Shown here: in pieces, positions 7,637 to 13,194 of the stretch
How the letters are laid out: every line of letters begins with the position of its first letter
Position numbering within the stretch: position 1 is the stretch's first letter
Source of the DNA: an uncultured Eubacteriales bacterium
GTDB lineage: Bacteria > Bacillota > Clostridia > Peptostreptococcales > Anaerovoracaceae
Length of the DNA stretch: 13,194 nucleotides
Assembly: GCA_910585135.1 (NCBI GenBank)
Contig: CAJUEB010000047.1
Span: forward strand, 1-13,194
Direction: 5' to 3'
Made by a program: the position numbers and the translations under genes
Notes under the pieces: model-generated
Seen by the model: only the letters and a program-made list of their open reading frames with translations
Told to the model about the DNA's origin: nothing
Database searches by the model: none

Positions 7637-7708
7637 TCTTGCGGCTCGTGCATTTCCTGTGACTTTCATGTTTCTTGCGGCTTTTGTGTTTCCCGCGGCT
7701 TTCGCGTT
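7637..7708. repeat. Four tandem 18-bp repeats
   Basis: Four adjacent 18-bp units begin at 7637, 7655, 7673 and 7691, with the pattern TCTTGCGGCTTTTGTGTT. On the + strand they encode SCGSCI, SCDFHV, SCGFCV and SRGFRV inside an open frame (7556-7807) that has no convincing ribosome binding site. On the - strand they give a Lys/Arg/His-rich frame starting at a TTG. Which strand, if either, is translated is not clear. The array runs straight into the left arm of the first inverted-repeat unit at 7708. Confidence 0.6.
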
Positions 7709-7979
7709 TCTCTAAAAAATGCAAAAATCGCTATTTGGAGAGAATTTCGTGATCAATCATGCGGGGAAATAGGGCTAAATCACATTTCGTTACGGGCGTT
7801 TCTCTGAAATTTTTAATAAAGGAAAATTATAGAGAAAATTACCCTCAAATTTCTCAAAAATTCTCTTGTTTGTAAGAAAATCATGTGGAGTGAGAGAAAA
7901 CGTTCGGATTTGCTCTACGAGAAGATAATAAACCTGCTGATTTTCTCTGGAAAAACGTTTTTTAGAAAAATCCAGAGAA
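7708..7979. repeat. Four inverted-repeat units TTCTCT-N25/26-AGAGAA
   Basis: The left arms (TTCTCT) lie at 7708-7713, 7800-7805, 7861-7866 and 7943-7948. The right arms (AGAGAA) lie at 7739-7744, 7831-7836, 7893-7898 and 7974-7979. The arm-to-arm gaps are 25, 25, 26 and 25 nt, and the gap sequences are unrelated to each other. The fourth unit has 9-bp arms (TTCTCTGGA and TCCAGAGAA) around AAAAACGTTTTT. The second has extra inner pairing (ATTTT with AAAAT). An extra near-copy, TTTCTCA, lies at 7850-7856. The 31-bp arm period is close to three helical turns, which would fit protein binding on one face. The region is AT-rich and separates vsr from the two-component system. Confidence 0.6.
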
Positions 7980-8032
7980 TTGCGATCAAAGTGATGTGTT
8001 TCCATAAAAGTGGGTCCTTTGTGATCAATCAT
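7749..8032. repeat. 12-bp direct repeat GTGATCAATCAT flanking the array
   Basis: Perfect 12-mers lie at 7749-7760 and 8021-8032, 272 bp apart, around three of the four inverted-repeat units. A related string (AGAGAATT with CG and ATCAA) follows the right arms at both 7739 and 7974, so the arm and the following 10 or so bases look shared between units one and four. This may mark a duplicated segment or insertion footprint. It is too short to be certain. Confidence 0.4.
7790..8005 (-). CDS. Possible small minus-strand protein, unrecognised
   Basis: This is a 71-residue reading frame starting METHHFDRNSLDF and ending KISEKRP. The ATG at 8005-8003 is preceded on the minus strand by AAAGGA with a 9-nt spacer, which is better than the in-frame ATG at 8032, where AAGGAG is only 2 nt away. 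The composition is ordinary for a protein (mixed charged and aromatic residues, a central helix-like QQVYYLLVEQI). It has no motif, membrane segment or relative that I know. It overlaps inverted-repeat units two to four, whose arms fall at unrelated codons, so the DNA repeats are not explained by this frame. No promoter is evident upstream on that strand. It may be a chance open frame in AT-rich DNA. Confidence 0.3.
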   Translation of the reverse strand: METHHFDRNSLDFSKKRFSRENQQVYYLLVEQIRTFSLTPHDFLTNKRIFEKFEGNFLYNFPLLKISEKRP

Positions 8033-8265
8033 AACTCCTTGAACGGTATTCCATAGGAGTAAGGTAATCTAATAGTGTTTGAGGCATTTTTTGCATAGGG
8101 TAGTGATCTTTTTAAGCTGCTCATTGCCAAGGACAGATAATTAAGGGCAGATCCGGTAAATTGAATATGCCCTAATAGCAAGAATGATATGATATAACAT
8201 CAAAAGAACCAGAATGCGGTAATCATCAGTATTGTTGCATTTTACATAGACGGAGGAGCCGCAGC
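8033..8265 (+). promoter_or_regulatory. Upstream region of the response regulator, inverted repeat and weak -10
   Basis: A perfect inverted repeat of AGGGCA (8144-8149) and TGCCCT (8168-8173) with an 18-nt gap lies just upstream of an AT-rich TATGAT/TATAAC stretch (8188-8198). That stretch could hold the -10 of the regulator gene. No canonical -35 is at the right distance, which would fit a regulated promoter with the repeat as operator; this is inference. A weaker 6-bp inverted repeat (ACTCCT/AGGAGT) lies near 8034-8060. No terminator for upstream transcription was found. Confidence 0.3.
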
Positions 8266-9036
8266 ATGGACAGCGGCATGAATCACATGAATAATATGAA
8301 TGGTGTAGGCAGCATGAATAACATGAACAGCATGGGCAGCATGAGCAGAATTATGCTTTTGGAAGATGATCTTAGTTTGGTAAACGGTTTGTCATTCGCC
8401 TTTCAAAAACAGGGTTATACGCTTGAAGTCGCTAGGACGATCGCAGATGCTAAAAGGATTTGGTGTATGGGGAAATTTGACCTCCTTGTTTTGGATGTTT
8501 CTCTGCCGGATGGCTCTGGATTTGAATTTTGTCAGGAGGTGAGAAAGACATCAAGCGTGCCGATCATTTTCCTGACGGCTTCTGACGAGGAGACAAGCAT
8601 TATCATGGGACTGGATATCGGCGGAGACGATTACATTACGAAGCCGTTCAAGCTGGGCGTTTTGGTATCGCGGATCAATGCCTTGCTCCGGCGGGCAAAA
8701 GATTTCGGTGTTTCGCAAATTCCGCAGACTGAACTTTGCGCCAATGGTATCTCGGTGCAGCTTTTAAACGGACAAGCCTATAAAAACGGGACGCTATTGG
8801 ATTTGACCGCAGCGGAATATAAGCTGTTGTGCCTGTTCATGAAAAATCCGAATATCGTGCTGTCGAAGGCGCAGATACTGGATCGGCTTTGGGATTGTGA
8901 AAATAATTATATCGATAACAGCACGTTGACCGTTTATATTCGCAGACTGAGGATGAAGATCGAGGACAATCCCAGCGAGCCGCAGATGATTTTGACAGTT
9001 CGGCGCATGGGGTATAAATGGAATGTGCTGGACTGA
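8266..9036 (+). CDS. OmpR-family response regulator with Met-rich N-terminal tail
   Basis: This is a 256-residue DNA-binding response regulator. The receiver domain (about 28-145) has the acidic pair D34/D35, the phospho-acceptor Asp77 in VLDVSLPDG, Thr104 in FLTA and Lys126 in TKPF. A winged-helix effector domain (about 155-254) ends in VYIRRLRMKIE and VRRMGYKWN, typical of OmpR/PhoB regulators. The unusual part is a 26-residue head with Met at 1, 5, 8, 11, 17, 20, 23 and 26, mostly MxxM, the rest Asn/Ser/Gly. It is encoded by near-repeats of 9 bp. GGAGGAG just before 8266 supports this start; no such site precedes the internal ATGs, so the head is probably translated. The downstream kinase and ABC transporter suggest a VncR/BceR-like detoxification role. 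Gene name left open. Confidence 0.9.
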   Translation: MDSGMNHMNNMNGVGSMNNMNSMGSMSRIMLLEDDLSLVNGLSFAFQKQGYTLEVARTIADAKRIWCMGKFDLLVLDVSLPDGSGFEFCQEVRKTSSVPIIFLTASDEETSIIMGLDIGGDDYITKPFKLGVLVSRINALLRRAKDFGVSQIPQTELCANGISVQLLNGQAYKNGTLLDLTAAEYKLLCLFMKNPNIVLSKAQILDRLWDCENNYIDNSTLTVYIRRLRMKIEDNPSEPQMILTVRRMGYKWNVLD

Positions 9037-9380
9037 GGGAAGCTGCGCGATGGACTGATGCGGCATCGCTATGAAACACTTTGCCAACGCCGCCACAATG
9101 CGCCAAGATATTGATACAGCACTGCGGCGAACTGATGAATTTATGCGACATCGCGGTGAACTGATGCTCCTATAGCGAAGCAATGAAATAATATGACAAC
9201 GCACTGAAGCGATGCATTGATAAGGCGAACTGATGAATTTATGCGACATTGCGGTGAACTTATACTCCTATCGTGAAGCAATGGAACAATACGACAACGC
9301 ACTGATGCAGCATTGCAGTGAAGCGATACTTTGATATAGTAATGGACTGACCCGGTTCGCTAATGCAATGAAACAATGAA
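9037..9380. repeat. Tandem repeats filling the gap between regulator and kinase
   Basis: A 98-bp period is clear: 9126-9207 and 9224-9305 align over 82 nt without gaps, with 8 differences by my count. Weaker related pieces (ACTGATGCGGCATCGC-like) recur near 9054, 9300 and 9343. Each copy carries a mini reading frame beginning MRHRYE, MRHRGE or MRHCGE that stops within about 20 codons. The period is not a multiple of three, so there is no long repeat protein. No terminator or good promoter is visible. The repeats probably lie within one transcript, because the kinase has no obvious promoter of its own. Confidence 0.6.
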
Positions 9381-9392
9381 TTGAGGGATACC

Positions 9393-10430
9393 GTGAAATT
9401 ATTATTGAACAAAGACATAAAACGGCTTTTGATCGCGATCCTCGTGATTTTTTCTGCCGTCTTTCTGACGATCGAGGTTTTGTGCAAGCTCTCTTATGGA
9501 AAATTCTCCTTATTGTTTTTGTTTGCATTTGCTTTTTTGCTTCTGGCGGTTTTGACCGTGTGTTTTCTCTATTTTCAAAAGCAAGCGCGTGTTTTAGAGT
9601 CTGCCGTCCGGCAGATCGAAGCATTTTTAGATGGGGATACGGATGCGCGGATCGACTGTAACGAAACGGGGGAGCTGTTTCGCTTATTTCATTCGGTAAA
9701 TACATTGGCGTCTATCCTCAATGCCCATGCTGAAAATGAGCTGCGTGAGAAACGTTTTCTGAAAAATACGATTTCCGATATTTCTCATCAGTTAAAAACA
9801 CCGCTGGCAGCTTTGAATATCTATAATGGGCTTCTGATGGATGAGGCGGAAGCCCATTCCGACATCCAATCGTTTGCTGCATTGTCGGAGAAAGAATTGG
9901 ACCGGATCGAATCGCTCGTGCAGAATCTCTTAAAAATCACGAAATTGGACGCCGGATCGATCGTTTTTGAAAAGTCGGAAGAGAGCGTGTCGGAAATGAT
10001 GAAGGATATCGAGCTTCACTTCGCCTATCGGGCGAAGCAGGAGGGAAAAAAGCTGCTTTTGTCTGGCCCAGAAGATGCGATCTTGCTTTGTGACCGCGAC
10101 TGGATGCTGGAGGCGGTCAGCAATATCGTCAAGAATGCGTTTGACCATACGCAGGAGGGCGATACGGTCAAGATCGCATGGAAGCAGTCTGCCAGCCTTG
10201 TCCAGATCGTCATCAAAGATAGCGGATGCGGGATTCACCCGGAGGATCTGTATCATATTTTCAAACGGTTTTACCGCAGCCGTTTTTCGAAGGATACACA
10301 AGGGATCGGGCTGGGTCTTCCCCTTGCCAAATCGATTATTGAGTCGCATAACGGAATGATCGAAGTGGACAGCACGCCGCATCAGGGGGCTGCTTTCACG
10401 ATTAATTTCTTGATTCCTACAAAATTGTAG
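9393..10430 (+). CDS. Sensor histidine kinase with short extracytoplasmic loop
   Basis: The kinase has 345 residues from the GTG at 9393. GAGG at 9383-9386 supports this start; the in-frame TTG at 9381 has no ribosome binding site. Two membrane helices (about 9-30 and 40-61) enclose a loop of only about ten residues. A HAMP-like linker follows. The HisKA helix has the phospho-acceptor His132 in SDISHQLKTPLAAL. The HATPase domain has the N box SNIVKNAFDHT, G1 DSGCGI, F box FKRFYRS and G2 GIGLGLPLAKS. With almost no external sensor, this is the intramembrane-sensing type (BceS/VncS-like), which usually takes its signal from a neighbouring ABC exporter; one lies immediately downstream. It phosphorylates the regulator encoded upstream. 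The stop codon lies inside a palindrome that may be an operator. Confidence 0.9.
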   Translation: MKLLLNKDIKRLLIAILVIFSAVFLTIEVLCKLSYGKFSLLFLFAFAFLLLAVLTVCFLYFQKQARVLESAVRQIEAFLDGDTDARIDCNETGELFRLFHSVNTLASILNAHAENELREKRFLKNTISDISHQLKTPLAALNIYNGLLMDEAEAHSDIQSFAALSEKELDRIESLVQNLLKITKLDAGSIVFEKSEESVSEMMKDIELHFAYRAKQEGKKLLLSGPEDAILLCDRDWMLEAVSNIVKNAFDHTQEGDTVKIAWKQSASLVQIVIKDSGCGIHPEDLYHIFKRFYRSRFSKDTQGIGLGLPLAKSIIESHNGMIEVDSTPHQGAAFTINFLIPTKL

Positions 10431-10431
10431 G
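10416..10431. promoter_or_regulatory. Palindrome CCTACAAAATTGTAGG, candidate regulator box
   Basis: A perfect inverted repeat with 7-bp arms and a 2-nt centre overlaps the kinase stop codon (TAG at 10428-10430). It contains TACA-N4-TGTA, close to the TNACA-N4-TGTAA type of box I recall for BceR-like regulators. An extra half-site TGTA lies at 10437-10440, 11 bp on. The centre is about 52 bp upstream of the inferred ABC-gene transcription start, a normal activator position. Confidence 0.5.
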
Positions 10432-10440
10432 CGGACTGTA

Positions 10441-10469
10441 ATATGGGAGTAGGAATCGGATGCTATACT
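10441..10469 (+). promoter_or_regulatory. Extended -10 promoter of the ABC transporter genes
   Basis: TATACT at 10464-10469 is preceded by TGC (TGnTATACT, an extended -10). The -35 position, 17 nt away at 10441-10446, is ATATGG, a very poor match. That combination is typical of an activator-dependent promoter and fits the palindrome just upstream. Confidence 0.5.
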
Positions 10470-10501
10470 TTCGGTAAATTCAAAAAGAAAGAGGGGAGAA
10501 T

Positions 10502-11185
10502 ATGAATTTATTAGAAGTAAAATCCATTTCCAAAACGTATGGCAGCGGGGAGATGGCTGTCCATGCGTTGAAAAACGTTAGCTTTTCTGTTCCTAAGGGT
10601 GAATTTGTCGCAGTGATCGGAGAGTCCGGCTCTGGAAAAAGCACCTTGCTGAATATTTTGGGCGCGCTGGATGCGCCGACCTCCGGCAAAGTCTATATCG
10701 ATGGGAAAGATACCTTCGCAATGAAGGAGCAGAGCCTTACCATATTCCGCCGCCGAAATATCGGTTTTATCTTCCAGGCGTTCAACCTGATTCCTGAACT
10801 GACGGTAGAACAGAACATGATCTTTCCGTTGCTTTTGGATTACCGGAAGCCGAAGAAAAAAGACCTGGAAGAGTTGCTTTCTGTCTTGAACCTGACCGAT
10901 CGGCGCAATCACCTTCCGAGCCAGCTTTCCGGCGGACAGCAGCAGCGCGTGGCGATTGGACGCGCGCTGATCACTCATCCTTCTTTAATCTTAGCGGATG
11001 AACCGACAGGAAACTTGGATACGCAGAATACCAGCGAGGTGATCGCCCTTTTAAAAGCAGCCTCCCGTCGGTATGAGCAGACGATCATCATGATCACGCA
11101 TAACCGCAGCATTGCACAGTCGGCTGACCGTATTTTGCAAGTTTCGGACGGCGTATTAGCCGATATGGGGAGGTGCAGGGAATGA
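10502..11185 (+). CDS. ABC transporter ATP-binding protein (LolD/MacB/BceA type)
   Basis: This is a 227-residue ATPase, the standard length for this family. It has Walker A GESGSGKST (40-48), Q-loop Gln92 in FIFQAFNLIP, signature LSGGQQQR (142-149), Walker B LILADEPTGNLD with catalytic Glu167, and switch His200 in MITHN. These ATPases power mechanotransmission-type exporters or lipoprotein and peptide detoxification pumps. GAGGGG lies just before the ATG. The stop overlaps the permease start (ATGA), so the two are translationally coupled. Fed by its own promoter and by read-through from the kinase, it is the effector of the two-component system. Confidence 0.92.
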   Translation: MNLLEVKSISKTYGSGEMAVHALKNVSFSVPKGEFVAVIGESGSGKSTLLNILGALDAPTSGKVYIDGKDTFAMKEQSLTIFRRRNIGFIFQAFNLIPELTVEQNMIFPLLLDYRKPKKKDLEELLSVLNLTDRRNHLPSQLSGGQQQRVAIGRALITHPSLILADEPTGNLDTQNTSEVIALLKAASRRYEQTIIMITHNRSIAQSADRILQVSDGVLADMGRCRE

Positions 11186-13194
11186 AAAATTATCTGAGCC
11201 TGGTATCCATTTCGGCAAAAGTACGGAGGCGGCAGAGCCGCATGACAATCGTGTGCATTATCGTTTCGGTGTTGCTTGTTACAGCAATTTTCAGCATATG
11301 TGATATGTCGATTCGCAATGAAAGCACACAGATGCAGGAAAAGCACGGAAGCTGGCATTTGCAGCTGGATAACCTTTCGCCGGATGCGGCGGAAAAAATC
11401 AGACAGCGGCCGGACGTGGCGGAGACCGGCTGGGCGGAGCTATTTAACTTCGATGCAGACCAGCCATACCAGATCGGCGAGAAGACGGCCTCGCTATGCG
11501 GGACGGATGAATCGTACATGACGAACTTAACCAGCTCTCTTGAAGAAGGCAAGTTTCCGCAAAGCGATGATGAAGTTATGCTTAGCTCGAATGCCAAGCT
11601 TGCCCTGCATGTGGCGCTTGGCGACCGCGTGAGCCTGCATACGCCTGCCGGCGACTTTACATTCACGGTATCTGGATTCGGTTCGGACAGCAAGGATGAT
11701 TACAGCGGGCAAACGTATTTGGTGGGAGCATATATGAGACGGGATGTCTTTCACCGGATCATGAATGCAAATATGGTTTCTGAACATCCATCTTATTATG
11801 TCAAGTTTCAAAGTGCAGCGGATGCCTCCAAGGCGATCCCGGAATTTCAAGAGCAGTATGGTCTTTCGAAGGAAGAGATTTCCGAAAACACTGCTGTCAT
11901 GGGCCTTGCGGGCAAGAGCAGCAATGCTTCGATGAAACGGATATATGCAATAGCGGCAGCCCTGTTTGTCATGGTTTTGCTGGCGGGCGTGTTGATGATT
12001 TCCGGCAGCATGAACAGCAGCGTAGGGCAGCGGATCAGGTTTTTTGGAATGATGCGCTGTATTGGTGCGAGCCGGAAACAGGTCATTCGTTTTGTGCGGC
12101 TGGAAGCATTGAATTGGTGTAAAACGGCGGTGCCGGTCGGCCTGGTTCTCGGTACGCTGGCCAGCTGTGGTATTTGCGCGTTTCTGCGTTATAAGATCGG
12201 CGGCGAGTGGGCCGGTATGCCGGTGTTTGTGTTAAGCCCAGTCGGACTGGCAAGCGGTGTTTTCGTCGGGATCGTAACGGTTCTTCTGGCAGCGCGCGCG
12301 CCTGCCAGGCGTGCCGCTAAGGTTTCCCCGATTGCGGCGGTTTCCGGGAATGCGGAAAGAACCCGTACCGTGAAGCGGCCATTAAGATTGCGGTTTGGCA
12401 AGGTCGAGCAGAGCCTGGGCATTCATCATGCGATGGCGTCCAAGAAAAACTGGTTTCTAATGACTGCCAGTTTTTCCCTCAGCATCATTCTGTTCCTTTG
12501 CTTTACCGTGGGCCTGAGCTTTGTGCACGGCTTGCTCCCGTCCCTGCGGTCGTGGCAGCCGGATATCGTGCTGAACGGTTATGCGAATGCATTGGTGCTT
12601 GATCAGGACTTATGCGACTCGATCAGCGCGATTCCCGGTGTGGATCATGTCTTTGGCTGTGGATACCTCACGGATGTTCCGGCATCCTGCTTGCAGAGGG
12701 ACATCGAATCCGTCAATTTGATGTCTTATAGCGATTATTTGCTGGATCGTACGGGAGAGAACATGATGCAGGGGGATATTGCGGACGTTTACGGGGCAAG
12801 CGGCAAGGCGATGACCATCCAAAATAAGGATAACCCATTGCAGGTGGGGGATGTGATCGAAATCAATGGCAAAGAAGTCGAAATCACCTGTTCCACGTCG
12901 GAGAGCCTGTATCCCACTGAATACAGCGTGATCTGCTCCGCAGAAACCTTTCAAGCTCTGACGGGAGAGGAAAACGCCAGCTTGGTCGGCATTCAGCTCG
13001 GAAAGGATGCCGACGATGAAACAGTTGCGCAGATCAGCGGCCTTGCCGCAAGCGATGTGATTTTTTCCGATATGCGCCAGGAGAATTTGGAAAACACGAA
13101 TATGTATTTAGCGACAGTGTTTCTTTTGTACAGCTTCCTGGCAATCCTGGCAGCGATCACCTTATTCAATATGGTGAACAGCATTTCCATGAGC
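11182..13194 (+). CDS. FtsX-like ABC transporter permease (3' end outside window)
   Basis: The frame is open from the ATG at 11182 to the window edge, 671 codons, without a stop. TM1 is at about 21-41. A large extracytoplasmic domain follows (about 42-253). TM2 to TM4 are at about 254-276, 314-335 and 353-372. TM5 is at about 424-450, then a second extracytoplasmic domain (about 451-640) and TM6 (about 641-665). This is a duplicated FtsX layout (1+3, 1+3), with the last two helices beyond the window, giving a likely full length near 770-800. BceB proper has ten helices and one large domain, so this is a MacB/SalY-like duplicated permease rather than a true BceB. It pairs with the overlapping ATPase gene. 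The likely substrate is an antimicrobial peptide or other envelope-active compound, inferred from the kinase type only. Confidence 0.9.
   Translation, partial: MKNYLSLVSISAKVRRRQSRMTIVCIIVSVLLVTAIFSICDMSIRNESTQMQEKHGSWHLQLDNLSPDAAEKIRQRPDVAETGWAELFNFDADQPYQIGEKTASLCGTDESYMTNLTSSLEEGKFPQSDDEVMLSSNAKLALHVALGDRVSLHTPAGDFTFTVSGFGSDSKDDYSGQTYLVGAYMRRDVFHRIMNANMVSEHPSYYVKFQSAADASKAIPEFQEQYGLSKEEISENTAVMGLAGKSSNASMKRIYAIAAALFVMVLLAGVLMISGSMNSSVGQRIRFFGMMRCIGASRKQVIRFVRLEALNWCKTAVPVGLVLGTLASCGICAFLRYKIGGEWAGMPVFVLSPVGLASGVFVGIVTVLLAARAPARRAAKVSPIAAVSGNAERTRTVKRPLRLRFGKVEQSLGIHHAMASKKNWFLMTASFSLSIILFLCFTVGLSFVHGLLPSLRSWQPDIVLNGYANALVLDQDLCDSISAIPGVDHVFGCGYLTDVPASCLQRDIESVNLMSYSDYLLDRTGENMMQGDIADVYGASGKAMTIQNKDNPLQVGDVIEINGKEVEITCSTSESLYPTEYSVICSAETFQALTGEENASLVGIQLGKDADDETVAQISGLAASDVIFSDMRQENLENTNMYLATVFLLYSFLAILAAITLFNMVNSISMS

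Noticed and set aside
7556..7807. 83-codon plus-strand frame containing the Cys-rich hexapeptide repeats, as a gene
   Set aside because: No ribosome binding site precedes the first ATG, and the flanks of the repeat do not look like protein. Kept only as a repeat.
7708..7979. CRISPR array
   Set aside because: The repeated arms are only 6-9 bp, occur in alternating orientation, and are not full-length direct repeats. No cas gene is nearby.
8181..8200. Full sigma-A promoter for the response regulator
   Set aside because: A -10-like TATGAT/TATAAC is present but no -35 lies at 16-18 nt, so only a weak regulatory region is reported.
8794..9249. 151-codon minus-strand frame across the regulator end and the repeats
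   Set aside because: It overlaps the conserved winged-helix coding sequence antisense and gets its length from the tandem repeats. The protein is Ser/Arg/Cys-rich without any motif.

Overview
The window reads as a chromosomal stretch from a motile, probably Gram-positive Bacillota (Firmicutes). It is most likely a clostridial or Lachnospiraceae-like gut or anaerobe lineage, although a negativicute or other low-to-mid GC Firmicute cannot be excluded. The reasons are strong AGGAGG-type ribosome binding sites, sigma-A type promoters, use of TTG/GTG starts, a VncRS/BceRS-like two-component system next to an FtsX-type ABC exporter, a soluble chemotaxis receptor, and a Vsr-like nuclease of the type seen in Firmicutes. 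All convincing genes are on the + strand. The last gene runs off the right edge.

Layout. (1) 1-741: a small SRPBCC/START-like protein gene with its own candidate promoter and terminator. (2) 913-4556: a two-gene unit, an unrecognised 206-residue protein followed 15 nt later by a roughly 970-residue tetratricopeptide-type repeat protein. (3) 4575-6827: a self-contained sensory operon of a FIST-domain protein and a membrane-anchor-free methyl-accepting chemotaxis protein, with a good sigma-A promoter and a very clear terminator. (4) 6897-7494: an orphan Vsr-like mismatch endonuclease behind a promoter with a perfect TTGACA-17-TATAAT match and an inverted repeat against the -35 box. (5) 7495-8265: a 770-nt AT-rich stretch without a secure gene. 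It holds an array of four 18-bp repeats, then four inverted-repeat units of one architecture (TTCTCT, 25-26 nt, AGAGAA), a 12-bp direct repeat, and a possible small minus-strand gene. (6) 8266-13194: a response regulator with a Met-rich N-terminal tail, a repeat-filled 356-nt gap, an intramembrane-type histidine kinase, a palindrome plus extended -10 promoter, an ABC ATPase, and an overlapping truncated FtsX-type permease.

How the genes work together. The FIST protein and the soluble receptor probably form a cytoplasmic ligand-sensing complex feeding CheA/CheW. FIST domains are known or proposed to sense small ligands, and some (NosP) bind heme and NO. The two-component system and ABC exporter look like a peptide or antibiotic stress detoxification module. 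In this module the regulator probably activates the ABC genes through the palindrome CCTACAAAATTGTAGG, centred about 52 bp upstream of the inferred transcription start. The TPR operon and the SRPBCC gene have no visible functional link to these modules.

The least explained parts are the four equally spaced inverted-repeat units at 7708-7979, the 98-bp tandem repeat between regulator and kinase, and the MxxM tail of the regulator. No rRNA, tRNA, CRISPR array, transposase or integrase was recognised.
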